From contig NZ_LT670847.1 of assembly GCF_900142895.1 (NCBI RefSeq), positions 2,356,001 to 2,420,000 of the forward strand: 64,000 nt of DNA, written 5' to 3'. Origin of the DNA: Vreelandella subglaciescola (lineage in GTDB: Bacteria; Pseudomonadota; Gammaproteobacteria; Pseudomonadales; Halomonadaceae). Position numbers and translations under genes: made by a program. The notes below the pieces were generated by a model, which was given only the letters and a program-made list of their open reading frames with translations, was not told where the DNA came from and did not search any database. Shown here in pieces: positions 1-8,846 of the stretch; position 1 is the first letter of the stretch, and every line of letters begins with the position of its first letter.

Positions 1-518
1 TAACCAAGCCGCTGGGCGTGGGCATGCTGACCACGGCAGAAAAGCGCGAGCTGCTGACGGTGGAGCACCGCGGGCTGGCTCGGGAAACCATGCTGGTATC
101 GAACCGCATCGGCGTCGCGCTGGCCGGCGTGTCGGGTGTGCATGCGATGACCGACGTGACCGGCTTTGGTCTGGCCGGTCATTTGAGCGAAGTCTGCAGC
201 GCCAGCGGCGTGGCCGCAACGCTTGATTTCAAACGCCTGCCGCGTTTGATGGCGGCCGAAAGCTACCGCCGTCAGGGCGCTGTTCCCGGCGGCACCGTGC
301 GCAACCGCGAGGCGCTGGGCGATGCGTTGCCGCCAATGGATGAAGCGCACTGGCAGTGGCTGTGCGACCCGCAGACCTCGGGCGGACTGCTACTGGCCGT
401 AGACCCTGCCTGGGAAGACGACGTCCAGCGCATTGGCCGCGAGCACGGGCTTGAGCTCACGGCGTTTGGTACGTGCAAGGCGCAGGATGGTCATGCACTG
501 ATCGAGGTGACCGGATGA
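1..518 (+). CDS. selD: Selenide, water dikinase (SelD), 3' part only
   Basis: Makes selenophosphate from selenide and ATP, the selenium donor for selenouridine in tRNA and for selenocysteine. The frame is already open at base 3 and reads TKPLGVGMLTTAEK, a conserved stretch of SelD. About 172 residues are visible, roughly the C-terminal half of a family that is usually near 345 residues, so the gene runs off the left edge. The motifs MTDVTGFGLAGH and CDPQTSGGLL are typical of the family. The catalytic Cys/Sec region lies outside the window. The stop TGA overlaps the ATG of mnmH (ATGA), so the two genes form a coupled selenium-modification operon. Confidence 0.95.
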   Translation, partial: TKPLGVGMLTTAEKRELLTVEHRGLARETMLVSNRIGVALAGVSGVHAMTDVTGFGLAGHLSEVCSASGVAATLDFKRLPRLMAAESYRRQGAVPGGTVRNREALGDALPPMDEAHWQWLCDPQTSGGLLLAVDPAWEDDVQRIGREHGLELTAFGTCKAQDGHALIEVTG

Positions 519-1633
519 GTGGAGTCAGCGTGGCGCCTGAAGCCGCCCTGATTCGTCATGAGTATCCGCTGATCGACGTGCGCGCGCCCGTCGAGTTTGC
601 TCAGGGAGCGCTGCCCGGTGCGGTCAATCTGCCGCTGATGAACGACGACGAGCGCCATCAGGTGGGTATTGCTTACAAGAAGCACGGCCAGGCGGCCGCT
701 ATTGCGCTGGGCGAACGGTTGGTTAGCGGTGAGGTCAAGGCCGCGCGAATTGCCGCCTGGCGCAGCTATCTGGCCAAGCATCCCGAAGCGCTGATTTATT
801 GCTTCCGCGGCGGGTTGCGGTCACAAATTGTGCAGCAGTGGCTGGGCGATGCCGGCCAGATGCCGCCGCGCATTGAAGGCGGCTGGAAAGCGATGCGCCA
901 GCTGCTCAACGCGCGCATTGACGCCGCCGCCGGCCAATCGATGCTGGTGATTGGCGGGCTGACCGGCTGTGCCAAGACGGTATTGGTCAATCGTCTGGAA
1001 AGCGGCGTGGACCTTGAAGGCTTTGCCAATCACAAGGGCTCGGCGTTTGGCCGCATGCCCACGCCGCCGCCGCCGCAGATTGATTTTGAACACGCGCTGG
1101 CCAAACGGCTGATGGCACTTTCAGGCCCGCTGACGCTGGAAGACGAGTCGCGTCAGGTAGGTAGCGTCAACGTCCCGCTAAGCTTCTGGCAGGCGATGGA
1201 AAAAGCCCCGCGCATTCGCGTGGAAATGCCCCTCGACTGGCGGCTGGAGCAGCTGAATCAAGACTACATTATTGACCTTGAGCGCGCCCACTGCGCCCGT
1301 TTTGGCGAGGATGAAGGCTGGCTGCGGATGCGCCAGCAGTTGAGCAACGCGCTATTGCGTCTGAAAAAGCGCTTGGGCAGCGCGCGTCTGGCGCGGCTGC
1401 AACGGCTTCAGGCGCTGGCCTTTGCCGCCCATGAAAGCGGCGATCGTCAGGCTCACGAAGCCTGGCTTGCGCCGCTTTTGACCGAATATTACGATCCGCT
1501 GTATCGCCACCATCTCAAACGCCATCAGGATGCCGGGCTGCGCGAGCTTCATGTGGGCGACTGGGATAGCTGCCTGGCTGCTGCCCGGCAGTGGCAGGCG
1601 GCGCATACGCCGGTCAGCAGCAACACCGCCTAA
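515..1633 (+). CDS. mnmH: tRNA 2-selenouridine synthase (MnmH/SelU)
   Basis: Replaces the sulfur of 2-thiouridine at the tRNA wobble position with selenium, via a geranylated intermediate and using selenophosphate. With the start at 515 the protein has 372 residues, close to E. coli SelU. An N-terminal rhodanese domain holds the catalytic Cys96 in the motif YCFRGGLRSQ. A P-loop GGLTGCAKT follows at residues 147-155. I chose the ATG at 515, which overlaps the selD stop, over an upstream alternative at 473 whose extra residues are unlike the family. Its stop overlaps the stop of the convergent gene that follows. Confidence 0.95.
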   Translation: MSGVSVAPEAALIRHEYPLIDVRAPVEFAQGALPGAVNLPLMNDDERHQVGIAYKKHGQAAAIALGERLVSGEVKAARIAAWRSYLAKHPEALIYCFRGGLRSQIVQQWLGDAGQMPPRIEGGWKAMRQLLNARIDAAAGQSMLVIGGLTGCAKTVLVNRLESGVDLEGFANHKGSAFGRMPTPPPPQIDFEHALAKRLMALSGPLTLEDESRQVGSVNVPLSFWQAMEKAPRIRVEMPLDWRLEQLNQDYIIDLERAHCARFGEDEGWLRMRQQLSNALLRLKKRLGSARLARLQRLQALAFAAHESGDRQAHEAWLAPLLTEYYDPLYRHHLKRHQDAGLRELHVGDWDSCLAAARQWQAAHTPVSSNTA

Positions 1634-2313
1634 GAGGCTGGCCGCAGCCACTGGCTCAGCAGGCGATCCAGCAGCGGCGCAAGCTGGTCGAAGTGCCCGG
1701 GTGTGGCGAGCATCTCTTCCGCCGGCTGCAGATAGTCGTCGTGACCGGCGGGAGGCGCTTGGCTTTCCAGCAGCGTCGCGACGCTTTCACGGGTTGCCTC
1801 CAGGTGGCATAAAAGCCCTACGACACGGCCTGCGTCCCAGGCAAATCCTTGCAGCGGTGCCGCCACGCTGCCGCCCAACGGCGTGGCGCCGTCCGGCAGG
1901 CTGAACACCGTACGATGCCACATGAACGCCGCGAACTGCTCGGGCAAATCAAACGACGTGCTGTCGGCAAGCGTGATGGTATGAAAGCCGGTTTCGGGAT
2001 AGGTGCCCGGCGCTACCGTGGCGTCCAGCGCCTCGGCAATCAGGTGGGCGCCAAGGCCAATGCCCAGCAGCGGCTTCTGACCGTCGAGGTAGCGTTCGAT
2101 CAGCTTTTTTTCTGCTCGCTGCCACGCCGGTGGACGGGTCAGCAGCGCTTCGTCGCCGTCAAGGACGATCAGCGCGTCGCTGTCGCCCGAATGCGGTGCC
2201 AGCTCGCCGTCGTCGAGATAAAACACGGTGTAGCTGTGGCCCATGCTGGAAAGCCAGTCGGCAAGGCGCGCCGGGCCGTGATCGGGGCTGTGCTGTAGCA
2301 AATGAACGTGCAT
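1630..2313 (-). CDS. Class I glutamine amidotransferase-like protein lacking the catalytic Cys
   Basis: A 227-residue protein with the fold signature of class I glutamine amidotransferases of the GuaA-like stand-alone type. The nucleophile elbow, normally GICLGAQ, reads GIGLGAH at residues 84-90, so the catalytic Cys is Gly86. The codon is GGC and the flanking residues are conserved, so this is not a frameshift artefact. The usual His/Glu pair appears to be kept as H170 and E172 (CHLE), and the WH motif (H133) is present. Glutaminase activity is therefore unlikely; a binding or regulatory role is possible. The start at 2313 has a good Shine-Dalgarno (GAGGAG). Confidence 0.75.
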   Translation of the reverse strand: MHVHLLQHSPDHGPARLADWLSSMGHSYTVFYLDDGELAPHSGDSDALIVLDGDEALLTRPPAWQRAEKKLIERYLDGQKPLLGIGLGAHLIAEALDATVAPGTYPETGFHTITLADSTSFDLPEQFAAFMWHRTVFSLPDGATPLGGSVAAPLQGFAWDAGRVVGLLCHLEATRESVATLLESQAPPAGHDDYLQPAEEMLATPGHFDQLAPLLDRLLSQWLRPAS

Positions 2314-2415
2314 GATATTCTCCTCACCCGATAAACGCTTAACCGATAACTCTTTTACCGGCACACATGACCTTCACCCTCGAGAGGTGTGGGGAACACG
2401 CACAGGAACCCTAAC

Positions 2416-3006
2416 ATGGCGTTAAAACCTCTTGGCTTTTACCAGCGGCTGCAGCAACTTACGCTACCCGCGCAGCAGGCTTTCATGGCCGCGCTGTGCG
2501 AGCGCCAGCTGCCCAACTATGCGCTCTATGCGCAAACCACCGGCTGCGGTGATACGCATGCGTTGAAAGCCGTGCTGGATCTGGTGTGGGAGCAGCTGAG
2601 CGTGCGCGGCGCGAGCATTGATTTTGCCCGGCAAGCGGAAAAACTCGTCGAGTGCGAACCGCCCGCTGACGACGACAGCTTTGGCGCCCGCCGCGCGCTG
2701 GACGTCGTGGTGTCGCTGTTTTCCCTGCTGGATACGCTGCGCGGCGAAGCGCCCGAAGCGGTGCTCGACGTCAGCCGCACCTCGCGCGCCGGCGTGCGCG
2801 CCTTCATCGAACTGACCGAAGGCGAAGAAGACGCGCAGCGGCTGGCGCTGTTAATCCGCGATCATCCGCTGACCGACGATGAAAATGGCTTTCAGGACGC
2901 GGTACTGGATGCCGTCTCCCAGCCGCTCAACAAGGCACTGCTCAAGGACGTCCGCCGGCTGGGCAAAAACGACGGCGTGAGCAACCTCGGGCTGTCACTG
3001 GAGTAA
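2416..3006 (+). CDS. yjaG: YjaG family protein (DUF416)
   Basis: A 196-residue soluble protein of the DUF416/YjaG family, the same length as E. coli YjaG. The recognisable parts are GFYQRLQQL near the N-terminus, a helix-rich centre and the acidic LTEGEEDAQR segment. Its biochemical function is unknown. The ATG at 2416 follows an AGGA Shine-Dalgarno; an upstream in-frame ATG at 2389 gives a tail without family likeness. It ends four bases before the convergent hisF, with no room for a separate terminator. Confidence 0.85.
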   Translation: MALKPLGFYQRLQQLTLPAQQAFMAALCERQLPNYALYAQTTGCGDTHALKAVLDLVWEQLSVRGASIDFARQAEKLVECEPPADDDSFGARRALDVVVSLFSLLDTLRGEAPEAVLDVSRTSRAGVRAFIELTEGEEDAQRLALLIRDHPLTDDENGFQDAVLDAVSQPLNKALLKDVRRLGKNDGVSNLGLSLE

Positions 3007-3010
3007 TCGG

Positions 3011-3784
3011 TTACAGCCGCATCTCGATGCCGCGGTCGGCCATGTAGCGCTTGGCTTCGGGGATGGTGTATTCGCCGAAGTGAAAGATACTCGCCGCGAG
3101 TACCGCATCGGCGCCGCCCTTGAGTACGCCATCGACCATGTGGTCAAGGTTGCCCACCCCGCCCGAGGCAATCACCGGCACGCTGACCGCCTCGGCAATG
3201 GCGTGGGTGACGCCCAGATCAAAGCCGGCCTTGGTGCCGTCCTGATCCATGCTGGTCAGCAGCAGCTCGCCCGCGCCGTACTCGACCATCTTTTTCGCCC
3301 ACTCCACCGCGTCCAGGCCGGTGGGGCGCCGCCCGCCGTGGGTGAAGATTTCCCAGCGCGGCGTTTCGCCCTCCTTAGATACCTGCTTGGCGTCGATCGC
3401 AACGACGATGCACTGGCTGCCAAAGCGCTCGGCGGCTTCGCGCACAAACTCCGGATTGGTCACTGCGGCAGTATTGATGGCCACCTTGTCCGCGCCGACG
3501 TTGAGCATGGTGCGGATATCCTCGCAGCGGCGAATGCCGCCGCCGACGGTCAGCGGAATGAACACCTCACCGGCGATACGCTCGACCATGTCGATGGTGG
3601 TATTGCGGCCTTCGTGGCTGGCGGTGATGTCCAGAAAGGTGATCTCGTCGGCGCCCTGATGGTTATAGCGCTGGGCGATTTCCACCGGATCACCGGCGTC
3701 GCGAATGCCGATAAAATTGACGCCTTTGACGACGCGTCCGGCGTCGACGTCCAGGCAGGGGATGATGCGTTTGGCAAGACTCAT
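3011..3784 (-). CDS. hisF: Imidazole glycerol phosphate synthase, cyclase subunit HisF
   Basis: The cyclase half of IGP synthase. With ammonia supplied by HisH it converts PRFAR into imidazole glycerol phosphate and AICAR. The 257-residue (beta/alpha)8 barrel begins [14 protein letters not shown], with the catalytic Asp in CLDVD and the second in SMDQDGT. Phosphate-binding loops VGGGIR and ASGGVG are present. The start at 3784 overlaps the hisA stop as ATGA, so it is coupled to hisA and is last in the hisB-hisH-hisA-hisF block. Confidence 0.97.
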   Translation of the reverse strand: MSLAKRIIPCLDVDAGRVVKGVNFIGIRDAGDPVEIAQRYNHQGADEITFLDITASHEGRNTTIDMVERIAGEVFIPLTVGGGIRRCEDIRTMLNVGADKVAINTAAVTNPEFVREAAERFGSQCIVVAIDAKQVSKEGETPRWEIFTHGGRRPTGLDAVEWAKKMVEYGAGELLLTSMDQDGTKAGFDLGVTHAIAEAVSVPVIASGGVGNLDHMVDGVLKGGADAVLAASIFHFGEYTIPEAKRYMADRGIEMRL

Positions 3785-4527
3785 GAGTCTCCTCCGGTTA
3801 GCCGGTCGCTCAGGCGTTGGGCCTCGGCCACGTCGAGGCTGCCCTCGTAAATCGCGCGGCCGGTAATCGCGCCCAGAATGCCGCTGTCGGCGACGTCGCA
3901 CAGCGCGTGGATATCATCAAGGTTGGTCACCCCGCCCGAGGCAATCACTGGCAGGCCGCCGTCGCGGGCGAGCGCTGCGGTGGCCTCGACGTTGACGCCC
4001 TGCATCATGCCGTCCCGGGCGATGTCGGTATAGACGATGGATGAGACGCCGTCGTTGGCAAAGCGCTTGGCAAGCTCGGTGGCTTTGATGGTAGAGACTT
4101 CGGCCCAGCCGTCGGTGGCCACAAAGCCGTCGCGGGCATCGAGCCCGACGATGACGTGGCCGGGGAAGGCGCGGCACATCTCACCCACAAACGCCGGCTG
4201 TTTGACCGCCTGAGTGCCGATGATGACGTAGGACACGCCGGCATTTAAGTAGTGCTCAATGGTGTCGGCATTGCGAATGCCGCCGCCGATCTGGATGGGT
4301 AAATCCGGGTAGGCGCGGGCAATGGCCGTGACCGCCTCGCCGTTGACCGGCTGGCCGGCAAAGGCGCCGTTGAGGTCGACCAGATGCAGGCGCCGGGCGC
4401 CGGCCTCGACCCAGCGCGCGGCCATGGCGACGGGGTCGTCACCGTAGGACGTAGCGTCGTCCATGCGGCCCTGCTTCAGGCGCACGCACTGGCCGTCTTT
4501 AAGATCAATCGCGGGGATGACTAGCAT
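3781..4527 (-). CDS. hisA: ProFAR isomerase HisA
   Basis: Isomerises ProFAR to PRFAR by an Amadori rearrangement in histidine synthesis. It has 248 residues and a (beta/alpha)8 barrel. It opens [20 protein letters not shown], with the catalytic Asp in AIDLKDG, and has the paired phosphate loops QIGGGIR and ASGGVTN. The second catalytic Asp is in YTDIARDG. It is 66 bases downstream of hisH and overlaps hisF by four bases. Confidence 0.97.
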   Translation of the reverse strand: MLVIPAIDLKDGQCVRLKQGRMDDATSYGDDPVAMAARWVEAGARRLHLVDLNGAFAGQPVNGEAVTAIARAYPDLPIQIGGGIRNADTIEHYLNAGVSYVIIGTQAVKQPAFVGEMCRAFPGHVIVGLDARDGFVATDGWAEVSTIKATELAKRFANDGVSSIVYTDIARDGMMQGVNVEATAALARDGGLPVIASGGVTNLDDIHALCDVADSGILGAITGRAIYEGSLDVAEAQRLSDRLTGGDS

Positions 4528-4593
4528 GGTGTTGTTACCTTCTTGAGGCGCTCGGGCGCAAAACGTGGGTGACCAGACTCAGGGCGACCCGTT

Positions 4594-5235
4594 TCAGGGG
4601 GCCCAGGTCACAAAGTTTTCCAGCAGCCGCAGGCCGGCGCGAGAGCTTTTTTCCGGGTGAAACTGTACGGCAAAGGTCGATTCGTGACCAATCGCCACGT
4701 GGGCGTTGATGCGGCCGTATTGGGTGGTGCCCAACACATCACTCTCCCGCGTCGCTTCCACGTAGTAGCTGTGCACGAAATAGAAGTGCTCGTTGTTGTC
4801 GATACCTTCCCACAGCGGGTGCGGCTGGCGCTGATCGACGAGATTCCAGCCCATGTGCGGGACTTTCAGGCGCGCGCCGTGGCTATCGCGCATGGCATCG
4901 GGGAAGCGCTTGACCTCGCCCTTGAATGCGCCCAGACAGGTAACGCCGCCGCTTTCGTCGCTGTGCTCCAGCAGCATTTGCTGGCCGACGCAAATGCCCA
5001 GCAGTGGCTTGCCTTGGCGGGCGAGCACGTCGTCTACCAGCCCGCGCAGCTCGGTGCGTTCAAGCTCGCCCACGCAGTCCCGAATGGCACCCTGGCCGGG
5101 CAATACCAGCCGGGTGGCACCCAGAATACAGCGCGGGTCACGCGTAATGATCACGTTTTCATCGGTGACGTGCTCAAGCGCCTTGGCCACGGAATGCAGG
5201 TTGCCCATGCCATAATCGATGACGGCAATAGTCAT
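4594..5235 (-). CDS. hisH: Imidazole glycerol phosphate synthase, glutaminase subunit HisH
   Basis: Hydrolyses glutamine and channels ammonia to HisF. This 213-residue class I amidotransferase has an intact triad: Cys82 in LLGICVGQQM, and the His and Glu in VQFHPEKS. The opening IAVIDYGMGNLHSV is typical of HisH. It lies between hisB (12 bases) and hisA in the gamma-proteobacterial order. The intact Cys contrasts with the amidotransferase-like protein at 1630-2313. Confidence 0.97.
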   Translation of the reverse strand: MTIAVIDYGMGNLHSVAKALEHVTDENVIITRDPRCILGATRLVLPGQGAIRDCVGELERTELRGLVDDVLARQGKPLLGICVGQQMLLEHSDESGGVTCLGAFKGEVKRFPDAMRDSHGARLKVPHMGWNLVDQRQPHPLWEGIDNNEHFYFVHSYYVEATRESDVLGTTQYGRINAHVAIGHESTFAVQFHPEKSSRAGLRLLENFVTWAP

Positions 5236-5247
5236 GCTGTGCTCTCC

Positions 5248-5841
5248 TTATAAGCAGCCTTTGGTCGACGGCATCTGGCCCGCCATGCGCGGATCTTCCG
5301 CTATCGCCATGCGCAGTGCACGTCCGAACGCCTTGAAAATCGTTTCGGCCTGATGGTGGGCGTTGAAGCCCTTGAGATTGTCGATGTGCAGCGTGACGCC
5401 GGCGTGATTGACAAAGCCCTGGAAAAACTCCTGGAAGAGCTGGGTATCAAGCGTCCCGACCGCGCTGCGGGTGAACTCGACATCCATGAACAGGCCCGGG
5501 CGTCCGGAAAAATCCACCACCACGCGGGACAGCGCTTCATCCAGCGGGACGTAGGCGTGGCCGTAGCGATAAATGCCGCGCTTGTCGCCGATGGCCCGGG
5601 CAAATGCCTGGCCCAGGGTAATGCCGATGTCTTCTACCGTATGGTGATCGTCGATGTGAACGTCGCCGACGGCGTGAATATCCAGATCAATCAGGCCGTG
5701 ACGCGCAATCTGGTCAAGCATATGGTCGAGAAACGGCACTCCGGTTGCGCACTTGAGCTGGCCCTTGCCGTCGAGATTAACGCTCACCTTGATCTGCGTT
5801 TCCTGGGTGTCACGGCTGACCGTGGCGATACGCGCTGACAT
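5248..5841 (-). CDS. hisB: Imidazoleglycerol-phosphate dehydratase HisB (monofunctional)
   Basis: Dehydrates imidazole glycerol phosphate to imidazole acetol phosphate. At 197 residues it is the stand-alone dehydratase, not the enteric fusion with histidinol phosphatase. Both Mn-binding repeats are visible, [10 protein letters not shown] and [17 protein letters not shown], with the end PSTKGCL. It is the first gene of the block. A 194-base gap separates it from the divergent acetyltransferase gene, so promoters for both directions are expected there; I saw no clear attenuator or His-rich leader peptide. Confidence 0.97.
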   Translation of the reverse strand: MSARIATVSRDTQETQIKVSVNLDGKGQLKCATGVPFLDHMLDQIARHGLIDLDIHAVGDVHIDDHHTVEDIGITLGQAFARAIGDKRGIYRYGHAYVPLDEALSRVVVDFSGRPGLFMDVEFTRSAVGTLDTQLFQEFFQGFVNHAGVTLHIDNLKGFNAHHQAETIFKAFGRALRMAIAEDPRMAGQMPSTKGCL

Positions 5842-6035
5842 GTTGCTTCTCCTGCGCTAACGCGCACTTGAGGGAATCGCCGGTGGAGCGCATGCGGTCC
5901 AGCGAATACGCCGACCACCGGATGGGCAGGGCAGAGCCTGCGACAAAACCACCATTATAGTGAACTGGCCCGCCTATCGGCTACAATGCGCGGATAATAC
6001 AGGCCTGACAGGCCGGGCCAGGAGGACGACACACC

Positions 6036-6512
6036 ATGCCGGTGACACTGAAACACGTTGACCAGACCCGCTGGGATCAAGACGCCCAGGTCCGGCGTGA
6101 TCTGGTACGCATCTATCTCGACGCACCCGCCGAGCGCATGACGCCGCCGGCGGTAGAGCCGTTTATCGAGCAACACCTGCGCGCTGGGCACCGCTTTGCC
6201 TGTGCGTTGTTCAACGCCCGGCTACTGGGCGCGGTCGCGCTGAATCAAGCCAGCGATGGCACCTGGTGGCTGTCTGATCTTTGCGTGCGCACAACCACCC
6301 GCCGACGCGGCGTGGGCACGCGCCTGATGGCGCTGGTGGCCGAACAGGCCAAAGCCCAGGGGCGGGATTTGCGCGTGGCCACCGCGTCGCTGTCGCTCGC
6401 CGATCATATGTTATTAGCCAGACTCGGTTACCGTTCGGAAGATGAGGGTAGCGTCGTGCTGGCCGCCCAGCCTGTCTCGCAGAACGCCTCGCAGAAGAGA
6501 GATACACCATGA
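6036..6512 (+). CDS. GNAT family acetyltransferase, PanZ-like
   Basis: A 158-residue GNAT-fold protein. The acetyl-CoA loop is TRRRGVGTRLM near residues 89-99. The surrounding FNARLLGAVAL and DLCVRTTTRRRGVG resemble PanZ (PanM), the acetyl-CoA sensor that promotes maturation of aspartate decarboxylase PanD. It is longer than E. coli PanZ (127 residues) at both ends. The PanZ call rests on local similarity only, and it could be an ordinary N-acetyltransferase. Its stop overlaps the start of the AsmA-family gene (ATGA). No panD is in the window. Confidence 0.7.
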   Translation: MPVTLKHVDQTRWDQDAQVRRDLVRIYLDAPAERMTPPAVEPFIEQHLRAGHRFACALFNARLLGAVALNQASDGTWWLSDLCVRTTTRRRGVGTRLMALVAEQAKAQGRDLRVATASLSLADHMLLARLGYRSEDEGSVVLAAQPVSQNASQKRDTP

Positions 6513-8812
6513 AGCAGATACTGCGCATTTTGCTGGCCGCCATAGGGATTTTGGGCGTCGTAGCCGTCGCGGCGGTGGTCTATGTCACTACGTTTCTTGA
6601 CCCTGAAGACTTCAAGCCGCGCCTCACCGCCGTGGTCGAAGAGCATACCGGCCTGAATATCGAGCTTGACGGGGCGCTGTCGTGGTCGTTTTATCCGCGT
6701 ATCGGGGTCAGCGTCGAGAAAACCCGTGCCTGGCTTGCCGAACAGGACGCCGAAGCGCCGGCGTTTGCCGCCGTTGACCGCGCCGAGGTCAGCGTGGCCT
6801 TTGCGCCGCTGCTGCGTGGCGAAATCGCCGTGGACGGCCTGACCCTTGATGGCATGCGCCTGAACCTGCGCCGCAATGAACAGGGCGAAGGCAACTGGGA
6901 GCCACTGCTCGAGCGTCTGGCCGAGCGCGATGAACAAGCCGAAACCGTGCTGGCACCGGCCAGTGCCGGCCCCAATGCCGATGCCGGCAGCCTGGACGTG
7001 GCGCTCAGCATTGCCAGCGTGCAGATCAAAAACGCCGACATCCGTTTCCGCGATGCCCAAAGCGATACCTTCTGGCACGCGGAAAAACTCAATGTTACCG
7101 GCAACAACGTCAACCCCGAGCGCTCTTTTCCGCTCAAGGCGATGTTTACGCTTAGCCGGCACGACAGTCTGGACGGCCAGGTGCTGGATCGCCCGCCGGC
7201 CATCAGCAGCGACATAAATCTGGATACGCGTATCAAGCTGGCGCTTGCCGAACATCGCTTCATGCTGGAAAACCCCAAACTGACCACGAGCAGCCGGCTT
7301 GATCCCGACACCAAGGCCCAGGCGTTGACTCTGGGCGCGACCCGCATTGATGCGCGTCTGGAAGACAAGCAGCTGTCCGTTACCGATGGCGTGCTGGAAA
7401 CCACTCTGCATCACCCCGAGACCTGGGACGGTGGCCTGGCACTGGCGCTCAAGTTTGCGCTTGAAGGCAACTGGGGCGAACAGACCGCAAGCATTAATGA
7501 AATGCAGCTTACCGGCCCCGACGGCCTGCGCGCCAGCGGCCAGCTGCAGCTGGAAAACTGGCTGAGCGATTTACGCTACGCAGGCAACATTACGCTGGCG
7601 CCGCTGTCGCTGCGCCCGTGGCTTGGCCGCATGGGCGTGACGCTGGATACGCGCAACCCCGGCGCGTTCTCCGACGTGGCGCTGACCAGCCCGGTAGAGG
7701 GCAGCGCTGAAGAAATTCGTTTCCCGCAGCTCTCGCTGGTGCTGGATGACACCACGCTGACCGGCAATCTTGGCGCGGCGTTTGACGCCACCGCGCTCGA
7801 TTTCGACCTGCAAGGCGATACGCTTAACGTTGATCGCTATCTGCCCGCGAAAGCCCCGAAGCAGGCGGGACTTGGCGTGTTGCGTCAAGCACTGGCGCAG
7901 GACAACGACCCGGAGCAGGCGCTGGTGCCGCAATCGCTGCTGGCGACGCTGGATCTGGACGGCGCGCTGGCGCTCGAAACGCTGACCCTTGGCGGGCTGA
8001 CGTTCGACAAGCCGCAGCTGAGCCTGAAAGGGCGTGACGGCACCCAGCGGCTCAGCGCGTTTGAGGCCGGATTCTACGACGGCACGCTCAGCGCCACGGG
8101 CAGCGTCAACGCCCGGGAAACACCGCTGGAATGGGCGCTGGCGCCGCAAGTGGCCAGTGTAAAAATGGCGCCGCTGCTGGAAGCGCTGGGCGAACGAGAC
8201 GCCCCGCTGAGTGGCCGGCTCAACGCCAGCGGTAAGCTGACAACCCAGGGCAACACCCGGGCAGACCTGCTGCGCCGGCTCAACGGTAGCGCCAAGGCCG
8301 GGCTTAACGACGGCGCCATCGCCGGCGTTAACGTATCGCGGCAAATGTGTGAAGCCGTGGCAACGCTTGAAGGCCGCAAAACGTCCCGCGAGTGGCACGA
8401 GGACACCCGCTTTGAACACGTTGACGCCACCTTTAGCGTGCGTGACGGCGTGGTGAGCAGCGACGACATGCTGGTAACGCTGCCCGGCATCGACGTGCGC
8501 GGTGAAGGTGAGTATGACCTTGGCCGTGGGCATATTGACGCGCTGGCCAACGCCCGGCTGGTCAACACCGCCGATGCCGCCTGCCGGGTTAATCCGCGGC
8601 TTGAGAAGCTGGCGCTGCCGGTGCGCTGCGAAGGCGATGCCAGCAAGGCTTCCAGCGAATGGTGTCACATTGACCGCGACGCGCTGAAAGACAATGTTGC
8701 CGGGCTGGTGGGCGACGAAGTCGGCAACCGCATTGAAGAAAAACTCAATGAGAAACTCGGTGAGGGCGCGACGAAAGAACTGCGTGATGGCCTGAAGCGC
8801 CTCTTCGACTAG
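6509..8812 (+). CDS. AsmA family protein
   Basis: A 767-residue envelope protein with one N-terminal membrane anchor (about residues 5-28, LLAAIGILGVVAVAAVVYV) and a large periplasmic part. AsmA-family proteins resemble VPS13-type bridge proteins and are linked to phospholipid transfer and outer-membrane homeostasis. The post-anchor segment LDPEDFKPRLTAVVEEHTG and a C-terminal domain containing RADLLRRLNGSAK fit the AsmA N- and C-terminal domains. It is somewhat longer than E. coli AsmA (617). It is translationally coupled to the preceding acetyltransferase gene. The stop codon lies inside the first copy of a 17-bp tandem repeat. Confidence 0.85.
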   Translation: MKQILRILLAAIGILGVVAVAAVVYVTTFLDPEDFKPRLTAVVEEHTGLNIELDGALSWSFYPRIGVSVEKTRAWLAEQDAEAPAFAAVDRAEVSVAFAPLLRGEIAVDGLTLDGMRLNLRRNEQGEGNWEPLLERLAERDEQAETVLAPASAGPNADAGSLDVALSIASVQIKNADIRFRDAQSDTFWHAEKLNVTGNNVNPERSFPLKAMFTLSRHDSLDGQVLDRPPAISSDINLDTRIKLALAEHRFMLENPKLTTSSRLDPDTKAQALTLGATRIDARLEDKQLSVTDGVLETTLHHPETWDGGLALALKFALEGNWGEQTASINEMQLTGPDGLRASGQLQLENWLSDLRYAGNITLAPLSLRPWLGRMGVTLDTRNPGAFSDVALTSPVEGSAEEIRFPQLSLVLDDTTLTGNLGAAFDATALDFDLQGDTLNVDRYLPAKAPKQAGLGVLRQALAQDNDPEQALVPQSLLATLDLDGALALETLTLGGLTFDKPQLSLKGRDGTQRLSAFEAGFYDGTLSATGSVNARETPLEWALAPQVASVKMAPLLEALGERDAPLSGRLNASGKLTTQGNTRADLLRRLNGSAKAGLNDGAIAGVNVSRQMCEAVATLEGRKTSREWHEDTRFEHVDATFSVRDGVVSSDDMLVTLPGIDVRGEGEYDLGRGHIDALANARLVNTADAACRVNPRLEKLALPVRCEGDASKASSEWCHIDRDALKDNVAGLVGDEVGNRIEEKLNEKLGEGATKELRDGLKRLFD

Positions 8813-8839
8813 AGTTTTGGATCGACTAGAGTTTTGGAT
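8806..8839. repeat. 17-bp tandem direct repeat at the asmA/mutY junction
   Basis: Two perfect copies of cgactagagttttggat lie head to tail at 8806-8822 and 8823-8839. The first contains the TAG stop of the AsmA-family gene; the second lies just before the mutY start. It looks like a recent slippage duplication. Confidence 0.9.
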
Positions 8840-8846
8840 ATTCCTT

